Positions 7,306 to 15,854 are shown, numbered from the stretch's first letter. The stretch is DNA of 64,000 nt from Azospirillum sp. TSH58 (GCF_003119115.1 NZ_CP022367.1:1036001-1100000); one strand, 5' to 3'. Notes: generated by a model not told the origin, from the letters alone. Translations and numbers: made by a program.

Positions 7306-8610
7306 TTAGTAGCGGTAGTGGTCCGGCTTGAACGGGCCTTCGACCTTCACGCCGATGTACTCGGCCTGCTTGGCGGAGAGCGTGGTCAGCTTGGCGCCGA
7401 TCTTGTCCAGATGCAGGCGGGCGACCTTCTCGTCCAGGTGCTTCGGCAGGACGTAGACCTTGTTCTCGTAGCTGGCGGCGTTGGTCCACAGCTCGATCTG
7501 GGCCAGCACCTGGTTGGTGAAGCTGGCGCTCATCACGAAGCTCGGGTGGCCGGTGGCGCAGCCCAGGTTCACCAGACGGCCCTGGGCCAGGACGATCAGG
7601 CGCTTGCCGTCGGGGAAGACGACCTCGTCGACCTGCGGCTTGACCTCTTCCCACTTGTAGTTGCGAAGAGCCTCGATCTGGATCTCGCTGTCGAAGTGGC
7701 CGATGTTGCAGACGATGGCGCGGTCCTTCATCTGGCGCATGTGGTCCAGCGTGATGACGTCCACGTTGCCGGTCGCGGTGACGAAGATGTCGCCCTGCGG
7801 GGCGGCCTCGTCCATCGTGACGACCTGATAGCCTTCCATGGCGGCCTGGAGCGCGGTGATCGGGTCGATCTCCGTCACCAGGACGCGCGCGCCCTGCGAG
7901 CGCAGCGAGGCGGCGGAGCCCTTGCCCACGTCGCCGTAGCCGGCGACCACGGCGACCTTGCCGGCCACCATCACGTCGGTGGCGCGCTTGATGCCGTCGA
8001 CCAGCGACTCGCGGCAGCCGTAGAGGTTGTCGAACTTCGACTTGGTGACGCTGTCGTTCACGTTGATGGCCGGAACCTTCAGCGTGCCCTTCTTCATCAT
8101 CTCATAGAGACGGTGGACGCCGGTGGTGGTCTCCTCCGACAGGCCGCGGACCTCGGCCAGCATCTCCGGATACTTGTCGTGCATGATCTGGGTGACGTCG
8201 CCGCCGTCGTCCAGGATCATGTTCGGAACCCAGCCGTCCGGACCGCGCAGGGTCTGCTCGATGCACCACCAGAACTCCTCCTCCGTCTCGCCCTTCCAGG
8301 CGAAGACCGGGATGCCGGCGGCGGCGATGGCGGCGGCGGCCTGGTCCTGGGTCGAGAAGATGTTGCAGGACGACCAGCGGACGGTCGCGCCGAGAGCGGT
8401 CAGCGTCTCGATCAGCACGGCGGTCTGGATGGTCATGTGCAGGCAGCCGACGATGCGGGCGCCGGCCAGCGGCTTGGACTCGCCGAACTCCGCGCGCAGC
8501 GCCATCAGGCCGGGCATCTCGGTCTCGGCGATGGTGATTTCCTTGCGGCCCCACTCGGCGAGGCTGATGTCCTTGACCTTGTAGTCGGTGAAGTTGGCGG
8601 GCGCGGCCAT
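7306..8610 (-). CDS. ahcY: S-adenosylhomocysteine hydrolase
   Basis: 434 residues; an NAD-dependent enzyme that splits S-adenosylhomocysteine into adenosine and homocysteine, clearing the methylation by-product. The start is ATG 8610, with AGGAGA upstream; open frame continues upstream but lacks homology. Diagnostic segments are CLHMTIQTAVLIE, CNIFSTQDQAAAAI, the Rossmann motif AGYGDVGKGSAASL, and the C-terminal KPDHYRY that closes the neighbouring active site. The catalytic region ends normally and is followed by its own terminator. A 36-bp palindromic element lies about 95 bases upstream and probably controls expression. Confidence 0.97.
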   Translation of the reverse strand: MAAPANFTDYKVKDISLAEWGRKEITIAETEMPGLMALRAEFGESKPLAGARIVGCLHMTIQTAVLIETLTALGATVRWSSCNIFSTQDQAAAAIAAAGIPVFAWKGETEEEFWWCIEQTLRGPDGWVPNMILDDGGDVTQIMHDKYPEMLAEVRGLSEETTTGVHRLYEMMKKGTLKVPAINVNDSVTKSKFDNLYGCRESLVDGIKRATDVMVAGKVAVVAGYGDVGKGSAASLRSQGARVLVTEIDPITALQAAMEGYQVVTMDEAAPQGDIFVTATGNVDVITLDHMRQMKDRAIVCNIGHFDSEIQIEALRNYKWEEVKPQVDEVVFPDGKRLIVLAQGRLVNLGCATGHPSFVMSASFTNQVLAQIELWTNAASYENKVYVLPKHLDEKVARLHLDKIGAKLTTLSAKQAEYIGVKVEGPFKPDHYRY

Positions 8611-8704
8611 CGGGGGGTCTCCTGCGCGGCTGTTTGCGGGACAGCAATGAAAAGGGGCGGGCGCACCGGCCCGCTGTGGCGTTGGTGTAGCAGCGCCATC
8701 CGGC

Positions 8705-8740
8705 CCCCGCAAGCATAAAGATATCTTTATGTTTGCGGGG
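8705..8740. promoter_or_regulatory. 36-bp near-perfect palindrome upstream of ahcY; probable operator
   Basis: The core CATAAAGATATCTTTATG (8714-8731) is a perfect 18-bp palindrome, strikingly AT-rich against a 70% GC background. It is flanked by CCCCGCAA (8705-8712) and its complement TTGCGGGG (8733-8740), so all but one base pair of the 36 bp is symmetric. Its place between ahcY and a divergent gene suggests an operator. ArsR-family SahR regulators are known to sense S-adenosylhomocysteine and control ahcY in proteobacteria; assigning this site to SahR is my inference. Confidence 0.7.
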
Positions 8741-8829
8741 TCGTTCGTTCGGCCGCGTCCGCGTCGCCCCGGCGGACCTTTTCCCCGGAGGCCGGCGTTC
8801 CCATAACCGTTCTGCGACCGACGGGAGGC

Positions 8830-9588
8830 ATGGGACGGGCGATGGCGCTGGCAGGATTGAGGGCACCCGGCTTCTGGACGAGGCTCGGCCGGCACGAGTT
8901 GCGGCTTCTTGTCGGCATGGCGGTCAGCGCCGGGCTGATCCTGGCCTTCGCCCTGCTGGCCGGCGAGGTGATCGAGGGCGAGACGGCGGCCTTCGACCGC
9001 GCGGTGCTGCTGGCGCTGCGGGTGGCCGGCGATCCGGCGACGCCGCTGGGGCCGCCCTGGCTTCACAACGCGGCGCGCGACGTCACGGCGCTGGGCAGCA
9101 TCACCGTGCTGTCGCTGATCACCGCGGTGACGCTGGGCTTCCTGCTGCTTCGCGGAAAGCGCGGGGCGTCGCTCCTGGTGCTGCTGTCGGTCGGCGGCGG
9201 CATGGCGATCAGCGGCCTGCTGAAGAACCAGATCGGGCGGGAGCGTCCGGATGTCGTCCCCCATGGCGACATCGTCTTCACCGCCAGCTTCCCCAGCGGC
9301 CATTCGCTGCTGTCGGCGGTCGTCTTCCTGACGCTGGGCGCCATGCTGGCGCGCTTCGTCGAGGGGAGGCGGCAGAAGGCCTATGTGCTCGTCGTGGCGA
9401 TGGCGGTGACCCTGCTGGTCGGCTGCAGCCGCGTCTATCTGGGCGTCCATTGGCCGACCGACGTCCTGGCGGGCTGGTGCGTCGGGGCGGGCTGGGCCGC
9501 ACTGTGCTGGCTCGTCGCCCTGTGGCTGCAAAGACGCGGTGCCGTCGAACCGGAGGATGAGTCCGGAACGGTGCCGGATCGCACTTGA
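8830..9588 (+). CDS. PAP2-family membrane phosphatase
   Basis: 252 residues with about five to six transmembrane helices. The three phosphatase motifs are complete: KNQIGRERP (K-x6-R-P), FPSGHS (PSGH) and SRVYLGVHWPTDV (S-R-x5-H-x3-D). Members dephosphorylate phosphatidic acid, undecaprenyl pyrophosphate or phosphatidylglycerol phosphate at the outer face of the inner membrane; the exact substrate cannot be read from the sequence. It is divergent from ahcY across the palindrome at 8705-8740. An ATG at 8845 (MALAGLRAPG) is an alternative start. Confidence 0.9.
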   Translation: MGRAMALAGLRAPGFWTRLGRHELRLLVGMAVSAGLILAFALLAGEVIEGETAAFDRAVLLALRVAGDPATPLGPPWLHNAARDVTALGSITVLSLITAVTLGFLLLRGKRGASLLVLLSVGGGMAISGLLKNQIGRERPDVVPHGDIVFTASFPSGHSLLSAVVFLTLGAMLARFVEGRRQKAYVLVVAMAVTLLVGCSRVYLGVHWPTDVLAGWCVGAGWAALCWLVALWLQRRGAVEPEDESGTVPDRT

Positions 9589-9641
9589 CCCCGCCCGGCC
9601 TCAGCCGATATTTCGGGTGATCCCGCCGATCAACCCACAGC

Positions 9642-10259
9642 ATGTCGATGCCCGAAGGCACTTTGGACCGTGAAACCCTGCAAGCCGTCGGCGTGCTGAA
9701 GCGCGCGGTGGACGAGGCGCGGGTGCCGGGCGTGCTGGAGTTCCGGCTGCTCTCCAGCGCGCTGGACCGCACGCTGGAAACGGAAGACCTGCATGAACTG
9801 AACGAGGCCAAGCGCGTTTACGAAACGCTGGACGGCGAATGCCGGACGCTGGTCGTGGAGCGCGCCACCACCCTGGCCCGCGCCGAGGCCGCCGAGCGGC
9901 GGGCGCCGTCCGGTGAGGTGGAGGCCGAGATCGTTCCGGTGGCCGTTCCCGTAACCGTCCCTGCCGCGGCGGTGAAGTCGCCGTCGCCGGAGTTGCCGCC
10001 ATCGGAATTGCCGGCGGCGGGTTCGCCGCCCGGCCTGCGCGGCGGCAGGACGATGCGCCCGGCCACCGGCTTCCTGGCGGCGCTGAACGGCGTTCGCTCC
10101 GCCTCGCGGAGCCGGCCGCCGGGCCAGCGGACGGAGGACGGGACGCCCGACAGCCGCGCCACCGCGAAGTCGCGTCTGATGGCGGCGGTGGAGGAGCGGC
10201 GCGAGAGCGACCAGGACGCGCGGTTCCATTCCGGCGGTCCGGTGACGGATCGCGACTGA
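9642..10259 (+). CDS. Hypothetical protein with helical N-terminus and disordered C-terminus
   Basis: 205 residues, not recognised. The first about 85 residues are helical and charged (LQAVGVLKRAVDEARVPGV, LHELNEAKRVYETLDGECRTLV), the middle is Pro/Ala/Val-rich, and the last 60 residues are Arg/Ser-rich and likely disordered. No signal peptide or membrane segment is seen, so it should be cytoplasmic. It precedes another unknown gene by 22 bases, so the two probably form one transcript. An ATG two codons later (9648) is an equally good start. Confidence 0.6.
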   Translation: MSMPEGTLDRETLQAVGVLKRAVDEARVPGVLEFRLLSSALDRTLETEDLHELNEAKRVYETLDGECRTLVVERATTLARAEAAERRAPSGEVEAEIVPVAVPVTVPAAAVKSPSPELPPSELPAAGSPPGLRGGRTMRPATGFLAALNGVRSASRSRPPGQRTEDGTPDSRATAKSRLMAAVEERRESDQDARFHSGGPVTDRD

Positions 10260-10281
10260 CTGAGATGAGGATGATCACAGA

Positions 10282-10668
10282 ATGACAGCGTTCAGGGTCG
10301 GGGATCAGGTGACGATCCACAACAGCCAGACCGGCCCGGAGAGGATCGCCACCGTCGATGCCTTCACCGAGGGCAACCGCTGCATGGTGCTGTCCGACGG
10401 CACCAAATGGCGGGCGGACGGGCAGCGCCAGTGGCGCGTCGGCAGCGGCTACTACAAGGGGCCGGTGGTCGAGCGGACGCGGCCCGGCGACATCGAGATC
10501 GTGACCCGGCGCCGCGCCATCGGCGTGATCCGCAAGTTCGCCCAGGACCTGAACATGGACAGCCCGTTCGACGCCGCGGCGCTGACCCGCATCGTCGAGC
10601 GGATCCAGGCGGAGCAGGCCGCCGCCCCCAAGCCCGCCATTTCCACGCCCGAAGCGTCCGAGGACTGA
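10282..10668 (+). CDS. Hypothetical SH3-like small protein
   Basis: 128 residues, not recognised. Residues 1-70 read as a small beta-barrel (FRVGDQVTIHNSQTG, RIATVDAFTEGNRCMVLSDGTKW), similar in style to KOW/SH3-type modules. The rest is helical with a C-terminal Ala/Pro-rich tail (QAEQAAAPKP). A GAGG lies 11 bases before the ATG. It follows the unknown gene at 9642 closely and is probably co-transcribed. The stretch 10669-10736 before the next promoter is a short GC-rich spacer. Confidence 0.6.
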   Translation: MTAFRVGDQVTIHNSQTGPERIATVDAFTEGNRCMVLSDGTKWRADGQRQWRVGSGYYKGPVVERTRPGDIEIVTRRRAIGVIRKFAQDLNMDSPFDAAALTRIVERIQAEQAAAPKPAISTPEASED

Positions 10669-10736
10669 GTTTCCGAAGCCCATGGCTCCCCTCTTTCGAA
10701 GGAAGGAGGGGAGGGCCATGCGTGTTGCGTTGGTAT

Positions 10737-10755
10737 GCAAATGCGTATCATTATC
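10737..10755. promoter_or_regulatory. Fur-box-like site upstream of the LysR/TrpD2 fusion gene
   Basis: The 19 bases GCAAATGCGTATCATTATC match 14 of 19 positions of the enterobacterial Fur consensus (GATAATGATAATCATTATC), with the right half perfect. It lies 52 bases before the start codon at 10807 in an AT-rich island. Iron control of the next gene is inferred from this match and from the iron-uptake neighbours. Confidence 0.6.
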
Positions 10756-10806
10756 ATGATAGGCAGCCGTCAACCGGCGAGGCAACCGCATTCGGGCTGA
10801 AAACAC

Positions 10807-12357
10807 ATGACGGTCAAGAGGAGGGACGGGACATCCCGTCCGGCGCCGGTGGCGGCGCCGGTGGCGGAACCGGAGGCGTCCGGTCAGGGCAAGTCCGCCC
10901 CTGGCACCCAGGAGAACCGGCTGTCGCGCGGCCGTCTGATCGTCGCGCTGGACGCGCTGCTGTCGAAACGGAACGTCACGCTGGCCGCCCGCGACCTTGG
11001 TCTGCAGACCTCGGCGCTCAGCCGGCTCCTGGCGCAGATGCGCGAGGAGTTCGGCGATCCCCTGTTCATCCGCTCGGGCCGCGGTCTGGTGCCCACGCCC
11101 TTCGCCGAAGCGCTGCGCCCGCGTGTCCAGGCGCTGGCCCGCGGGATCGACGCCCTGTTCGAACCGACAGTGGAACGCCCGGCGCCCGACGAGACCTTCG
11201 ATCCCCGCTGGAACGTGCCGACCGGCATCGACGCGCCGCCGCTCCAGGTCCGGCCCGCCGGCCTGTTGGACGGGCAGCCGTCCCCGGCGCAGATCGACGC
11301 GAAGCTGGAGAGGATCGCGCCGGACGCCCCCGCGCAGGACCGTCTGGCGCGTCACATCGGCGTGCTGGGCGTCGCCGGGGGCGGCCATGGACGCCCCCTG
11401 ACCGCCGAGGAGGCGGAGGAGGCGATGGCCATCGTCCTGGCGGGCGAGGCCGATCCGGTCCAGGTCGGCGCGCTTCTCGGCATGATGCGGATGCGCGGCT
11501 CGACCGCGCCGGAACTGGCCGGGATGGTGCGGGCGATGCGCGCGCATGTCGCCGCCGGGCTGGGGCGGACGATCCAGGCGGACATCGACTGGCCCTGCTT
11601 CACCTCGCCCAACTACCACAACCCGCCCTGGTTCTTCCACGCCGCCCGGCTGGTCGCGCAGGCCGGTCACCGGGTGCTGCTGCACGGCAGCACGGGCTGC
11701 AGCGCGGCCTCCGGCCGGTACGAGTTCATCGCGCCCACCGTGGGCATCCCGGTCTGCACCAACGCGCGGGAGATCGCGGCGGCGCTGGCGACGCAGCGGA
11801 TCGCCTACGCGCCGCTCGCCGCCCTGTCCCCGCAGATCTACCGGCTGATCGGGCTGCATCGGCTGACCCAGACCCGCTCCGCCGTGTTCGAGGCGGTGCA
11901 TCTGCTGAAGCCGGCCAAGGCCAAGACCTCCCTGCTGGGTGCGGCGAAGCCGACCTACCGGGAACTGCACCGCGACGCCGCGCGCATCCTCGGCTGGAAG
12001 CACATGGCCGTGCTGGGCAGCGTGCGCGACGTCGCCCAGTTCTCGCCCTTCCGCCCCTCCTCCATTCACCGTCTGGTCAACGGCGAGGCGGAGGATCTCA
12101 TCCTGCCCGCCTGCATGGACGAGCCGCCGCCGACACCGCGCCCGCGCGGCACCAGCCTGGAATATTGGCAGGGGGTGTGGACCGGCGCGGTGCGCGACGC
12201 GCGGGCCGAGCGCGTCATCATCGGCACCGCGGCCTTTGCCCTGTTCGCCCTTCCCGGCGCCACCGGGCCGGCCTTCGCCGACGCCCTGCGGCTGGCCGAG
12301 CAGCTCTGGAAGGCCCGTCTCGGCCAGACGGCGCTGGCCGTGCGGATTCCGGGCTGA
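10807..12357 (+). CDS. LysR-type HTH fused to a TrpD2/YbiB-like glycosyltransferase-family-3 domain
   Basis: 516 residues. After a disordered N-terminus (1-40), residues about 43-110 form a LysR-style winged helix-turn-helix (VTLAARDLGLQTSALSRLL, then EEFGDPLFIRSGRGLVPTP). In place of the usual LysR effector domain comes a domain of the TrpD2/YbiB type: the helical N-subdomain (LTAEEAEEAMAIVLAGEAD, LLGMMRMRGSTAPELAGMV) and the SPNYHNPPWFFHAARL, LLHGSTGCSAASGRYEF and SIHRLVNGEAEDLI segments. E. coli YbiB is a nucleic-acid-binding TrpD homologue without known anthranilate phosphoribosyltransferase activity. A Fur-like box precedes the gene and a Fiu-type receptor follows, so a regulatory role in iron supply is plausible. 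Confidence 0.8.
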   Translation: MTVKRRDGTSRPAPVAAPVAEPEASGQGKSAPGTQENRLSRGRLIVALDALLSKRNVTLAARDLGLQTSALSRLLAQMREEFGDPLFIRSGRGLVPTPFAEALRPRVQALARGIDALFEPTVERPAPDETFDPRWNVPTGIDAPPLQVRPAGLLDGQPSPAQIDAKLERIAPDAPAQDRLARHIGVLGVAGGGHGRPLTAEEAEEAMAIVLAGEADPVQVGALLGMMRMRGSTAPELAGMVRAMRAHVAAGLGRTIQADIDWPCFTSPNYHNPPWFFHAARLVAQAGHRVLLHGSTGCSAASGRYEFIAPTVGIPVCTNAREIAAALATQRIAYAPLAALSPQIYRLIGLHRLTQTRSAVFEAVHLLKPAKAKTSLLGAAKPTYRELHRDAARILGWKHMAVLGSVRDVAQFSPFRPSSIHRLVNGEAEDLILPACMDEPPPTPRPRGTSLEYWQGVWTGAVRDARAERVIIGTAAFALFALPGATGPAFADALRLAEQLWKARLGQTALAVRIPG

Positions 12358-12396
12358 CGTATAAAAGACGTTCGAGCCGCGGCCGATCTGCGTATT

Positions 12397-12415
12397 GAGA
12401 ATAATTCTTATTATC
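12397..12415. promoter_or_regulatory. Fur-box-like site 1 upstream of the TonB receptor
   Basis: GAGAATAATTCTTATTATC matches 14 of 19 positions of the Fur consensus and overlaps a 7-1-7 palindrome, TGAGAAT-A-ATTCTTA (12396-12410). It lies 40 bases after the LysR/TrpD2 stop and 313 bases before the receptor start, within a 370-base leader region (12358-12727) that contains no supported gene. Confidence 0.6.
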
Positions 12416-12622
12416 GACGTTGCTGCTTTGCAACAGTCCGGCCCCGCCACCACCCGCAGGGGTCTTTGAAAGCCCCTGAACAGGCATTTTAAATCATTGT
12501 AACGCAAATGAAAAACCCGTTTCTCCCGGGCGCCGGGCGAGCCGCCGGAGAGGCCGTCATGGGTCTCCGCCAAAGAGCATATCCCCGCATGCGATGGGGC
12601 TGAATGACGGTGATTTTGCAAT

Positions 12623-12637
12623 TTAGAATTATTCTGA
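12623..12637. promoter_or_regulatory. Fur-box-like site 2 upstream of the TonB receptor
   Basis: TTAGAAT-T-ATTCTGA is a 7-1-7 inverted repeat with six of seven pairs symmetric, agreeing with the TGATAATNATTATCA type at 11 of 14 positions. It is 90 bases before the receptor start codon and is the better placed of the two sites for direct repression. Confidence 0.6.
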
Positions 12638-12727
12638 ATGATCGCCGTTGAAGGGGGCGCCACCCCGATTGGTAGATACCCGCCGCTGATCGGCGCATCC
12701 GCCACGACGACTTTTCGGGAGAGCCTC

Positions 12728-15019
12728 ATGTTGCAATCGAATGTCCCCGACCGCCTCCGACCCATCATCGCCGGCGCCGCCGCGACGGCGGGGCTGGCGA
12801 TGTCCTTCTCCACCCTGGCGACGGTGGCCGAGGCGCAGACGGCCGGTTCGGGGACCGCGCCCGCGCCGGGCACCGCGGCCGGTGACGCCACCGTCCTCGA
12901 CCCGGTGCGGGTCGGCGCCGACCGTCCGGCGGACAGCGGGAACGTGAACGCCAAGCCCACCGGCATCTCCCGCCTGCCCGACACGGTCAAGGACACGCCC
13001 CGCGTCGTCAACGTCGTTCCGGAAGAGATCATCGAGCAGCAGCGCGCGACGACCCTGGAACAGGTCCTGCGCAACGTCCCCGGCATCACCATCTCCACCG
13101 GCGAGGGCAACGGCGGCCAGAACGGCGACCAGTTCCGCATCCGCGGCCTGACCGCCCGCGGCGACATCTACACCGACGGCCTGAAGGACTTCGGCGTCTA
13201 CACCCACGACGTCTTCAACACCGAGACGGTGCAGGTCTTCAAGGGTCCGTCGGGCAACGGCTTCGGCGTCGGCAACTCCGGCGGCGTCATCAACCAGGGC
13301 ACCAAGAAGGCCGGGCTGGACAAGCGCTACAAGGTCGAGCAGTCGGTCGGTTCCGGCCCCACCTACCGCACCACGGTGGACGTGAACCAGCCGATCAACG
13401 AGACGACGGCGCTGCGCATCAACGGCCTGTACCACGACCAGGACGTCGCCGACCGCGACGAGGTCGAGGCCAAGCGCAAGGGCATCGCCGCCGACCTCGG
13501 CGTGGGGCTGGGCACCCCGACGACCTGGCACCTGAACTACTCCTACCTGAACGGCGAGAAGATCCCGGACATGGGCGTGCCCATGATCCGCGGCCGTGAC
13601 GGCACGTTCCGCCCGGCGCCCGAGTTCGGCCTCGACCGGTCCACGTCCTACGTCCGCAATCACGACCGCGACGACACCGACAACCACGTCGTGACCTCGA
13701 CCCTGGCCCACGAGGTCAGCAAGACCCTGTCCTTCTACAACGACAGCCGCTACAGCCATTACGAGCGCGATTTCGTCTCCACCGCCCCGGCGGCGCTGAC
13801 CGCGGCCAACAGCACGCTCTTCCTGAACGGCGGCAACCCGGTGATCGCCTACGGCGCCGGCGGCGGCCTGGCCTTCAAGCAGAAGGGCTGGGGCGTCCAG
13901 AACGTCGCGGGTGCGAAGGCGGAAGGCACCTTCCTCGGCCTCTACCACAAGGTGAACGGCGGCCTGGACCTCAGCTACCAGAAGGACGAGCGTCGCGGCG
14001 GCACGTGGGTCAACCGCACCAACACCCAGACCATCCGCAATCCCAGCCACAACTACCCGGCCAACGCCTTCCTCACCTACCCGGCGACCGGCGTGCGTGA
14101 ATCGAGCGTCGCCAACACCGGCCTGTTCGTCACCGACCGCGTGTGGCTGTTCGACCAGCTTTCGGTGCAGGGCGGCCTGCGCTGGGACTACTTCCGCAGC
14201 ACCTTCCGCGCCGCCGACCCGGCGGTGGCGGGCGGCAGCGCCAGCACGCGCACGCTCAGCCCGTCGGCCAGCCTGATCTACGAGCCGACCAAGGACGCGT
14301 CGCTCTACGTCTCCTACGCGCGCTCCAACAAGCCGATCGGCGTGGACATCGCCGCGCAGCTCACCAACGGCACGGCGGAGACCCCGCGCAACGGGCGCGA
14401 CTTCGATCCGGAGAAGACCGACCTGTACGAGATCGGCGGCAAGGCCGACTTCTTCGGCGGGCGGCTGGGCGTGAACGGCGCCCTGTTCCAGATCGAGAAG
14501 AGCAACACCTACTCGGTCGATCCGGCCACCGGCACGGTCACCGACGGCTTCTCCGAGGCCGGCCTGGGCACCCGCATCCGCGGCTTCGAGGCCGGGGTGA
14601 GCGGCAAGGTGGTCGAGGGCTGGAGCGTCTACGCCAGCTACGCCTATCTCGACGGCGAGATCAAGGAGTCGCGGACCAACGCGGCGGTCGTCGGCAACGA
14701 GGCCCCGAACGTGCCGAAGCACAACGCCAGCCTGTGGTCGACCTACGAGTTCGCCCCCGGCGTCGTGCCCGGCAAGGTCATGGTCGGCGGCGGCATCCAG
14801 TACGCCTCGGAATACTGGGCCGACAGCGCCAACACGGGCCGCGTGCCGGAGACGGTCTCGCTGGACAGCGTGGTGTCCTACGAGATCAACAACCTGTCCC
14901 TGGCGCTCAACGCCTACAACCTGACCGACCACCGCAACTACGCCTCGGCCTTCAACGCCTCGCGCGCGGTGCCGGCCTCGGGCCGCACCTTCATGCTGAC
15001 CGCCGGCGTCACCTTCTGA
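12728..15019 (+). CDS. fiu: TonB-dependent catecholate siderophore receptor (Fiu/PiuA type)
   Basis: 763 residues from ATG 12728, with GGGAGAG just upstream. A signal peptide (about residues 1-37, ending VAEA-QT) leads to a plug domain containing TTLEQVLRNVPGITI, QFRIRGLTARGDIYTDG and ETVQVFKGPSGNGFGVGNSGG. The 22-strand barrel ends in the canonical aromatic residue (LTAGVTF). Fiu and PiuA import ferric catecholates such as dihydroxybenzoylserine across the outer membrane using TonB energy. Assignment to this subgroup rests on the plug phrases and on the downstream YbiX/PiuC gene, the usual partner. Two Fur-like boxes upstream predict iron repression. Confidence 0.88.
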   Translation: MLQSNVPDRLRPIIAGAAATAGLAMSFSTLATVAEAQTAGSGTAPAPGTAAGDATVLDPVRVGADRPADSGNVNAKPTGISRLPDTVKDTPRVVNVVPEEIIEQQRATTLEQVLRNVPGITISTGEGNGGQNGDQFRIRGLTARGDIYTDGLKDFGVYTHDVFNTETVQVFKGPSGNGFGVGNSGGVINQGTKKAGLDKRYKVEQSVGSGPTYRTTVDVNQPINETTALRINGLYHDQDVADRDEVEAKRKGIAADLGVGLGTPTTWHLNYSYLNGEKIPDMGVPMIRGRDGTFRPAPEFGLDRSTSYVRNHDRDDTDNHVVTSTLAHEVSKTLSFYNDSRYSHYERDFVSTAPAALTAANSTLFLNGGNPVIAYGAGGGLAFKQKGWGVQNVAGAKAEGTFLGLYHKVNGGLDLSYQKDERRGGTWVNRTNTQTIRNPSHNYPANAFLTYPATGVRESSVANTGLFVTDRVWLFDQLSVQGGLRWDYFRSTFRAADPAVAGGSASTRTLSPSASLIYEPTKDASLYVSYARSNKPIGVDIAAQLTNGTAETPRNGRDFDPEKTDLYEIGGKADFFGGRLGVNGALFQIEKSNTYSVDPATGTVTDGFSEAGLGTRIRGFEAGVSGKVVEGWSVYASYAYLDGEIKESRTNAAVVGNEAPNVPKHNASLWSTYEFAPGVVPGKVMVGGGIQYASEYWADSANTGRVPETVSLDSVVSYEINNLSLALNAYNLTDHRNYASAFNASRAVPASGRTFMLTAGVTF

Positions 15020-15028
15020 TCCCGGCCA

Positions 15029-15080
15029 GGCCGGACCGTGCTCCCGGACCATCCTCCGGGGACCGGTCCGGCCTTCTTCC
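15029..15080 (+). terminator. Terminator after the TonB receptor
   Basis: GGCCGGACC (15029-15037) pairs with GGTCCGGCC (15065-15073) around a loop that itself contains a CCCGGA/TCCGGGG hairpin; TTCTTCC follows. It starts 10 bases after the receptor stop, so ybiX expression may need read-through or its own promoter. Confidence 0.65.
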
Positions 15081-15096
15081 ATGTATAGGGCTTTTG

Positions 15097-15130
15097 CCGC
15101 TTGTCCCCTCTCCCCAGAGGGGACAAGCGG
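15097..15130. repeat. 15-bp palindromic repeat before ybiX
   Basis: CCGCTTGTCCCCTCT (15097-15111) is exactly complementary to 15116-15130 with a four-base CCCC loop. The CCCCTCTCCCC core is shared with the element at 16544-16566. It is immediately followed by the ybiX leader. Confidence 0.7.
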
Positions 15131-15167
15131 TGGGGTCGCCCTGTCTTCTGCAAAAGGATTCCTCCCC

Positions 15168-15854
15168 GTGCTTCTGCAAATCCCCGACGTTCTGACCGCC
15201 GACGAGGTCGCCCACTGCCGCGCGGTGCTGGAGGCGTCGCCCTGGGTCGATGGCCGCGTCACCGCGGGCTCCCAGGCGGTGCTGGCGAAGAACAACCTGC
15301 AGATCCCGGAGGAGAGCGACACCGCCCGCGAGCTGGGCGTGGTCATCCTGAAGGCGCTGGGCCGCAACCCGGCCTTCAATTCCGCGGCTCTGCCGCTGCG
15401 CGTCCTGCCGCCCATGTTCAACCGCTACGACCTGGACATGACCTACGGCAACCATGTGGACAACGCCATCCGGGCCATTCCGGGCACCGGCGGCATGCGC
15501 ATGCGGGCCGACGTCTCCACCACGATCTTCCTCAGCGATCCCGGCGAGTATGACGGCGGCGATCTGGTCGTCGAGGACACCTACGGCACCAAGGGCGTGA
15601 AGCTGCCGGCGGGGCACGCGGTGGTCTATCCGTCGAGCAGCCTGCACCGGGTGACCCCGGTGACGCGCGGTTCGCGCTGGGCTTCCTTCTTCTTCACGCA
15701 GTCGCTGGTCAAGGACGACGGGCTGCGGGCGATGCTCTACGACCTCGACGTCGCGATCATCGACCTGCGCCGCGAACTGGGCGACCAGCACCCGTCCGTG
15801 CTGGCCCTGGTCAATCACTACCACAACCTGCTGCGGCGCTGGGCGGAGGTGTGA
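15168..15854 (+). CDS. ybiX: Fe(II)/2-oxoglutarate-dependent PKHD-type hydroxylase (YbiX/PiuC)
   Basis: 228 residues from GTG 15168 (LLQIPDVLTADEV), with AAGGA at 15154-15158; the open frame upstream runs through a repeat and lacks homology. The double-stranded beta-helix oxygenase core has the iron ligands H-x-D in YGNHVDNAIR and the distal His in SSSLHRVTPV, with the 2-oxoglutarate Arg in TRGSRWASFFF. YbiX/PiuC proteins are cytosolic, iron-regulated and almost always encoded next to Fiu/PiuA receptors; their substrate is thought to relate to catecholate siderophores or beta-lactam conjugates but is not settled. The next gene overlaps its stop codon. Confidence 0.92.
   Translation: MLLQIPDVLTADEVAHCRAVLEASPWVDGRVTAGSQAVLAKNNLQIPEESDTARELGVVILKALGRNPAFNSAALPLRVLPPMFNRYDLDMTYGNHVDNAIRAIPGTGGMRMRADVSTTIFLSDPGEYDGGDLVVEDTYGTKGVKLPAGHAVVYPSSSLHRVTPVTRGSRWASFFFTQSLVKDDGLRAMLYDLDVAIIDLRRELGDQHPSVLALVNHYHNLLRRWAEV

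Noticed and set aside
8611..8704. SAH or SAM-II riboswitch in the ahcY leader
   Set aside because: The bases between the palindrome and the start codon do not show the conserved cores of these aptamers; the palindrome looks like a protein operator.
9601..13167. Very long minus-strand open frame (1188 codons) across 9.6-13.2 kb
   Set aside because: It lies opposite three genes with clear homology (LysR/TrpD2, receptor, unknown proteins), its translation is Arg/Gly/Ala/His-rich low complexity, and it has no recognisable domain; it is a by-product of high GC.
12629..15421. Minus-strand open frame of 930 codons opposite the TonB receptor
   Set aside because: The plus strand encodes an obvious receptor; the antisense product shows only Val/Gly/Asp-rich text without motifs.
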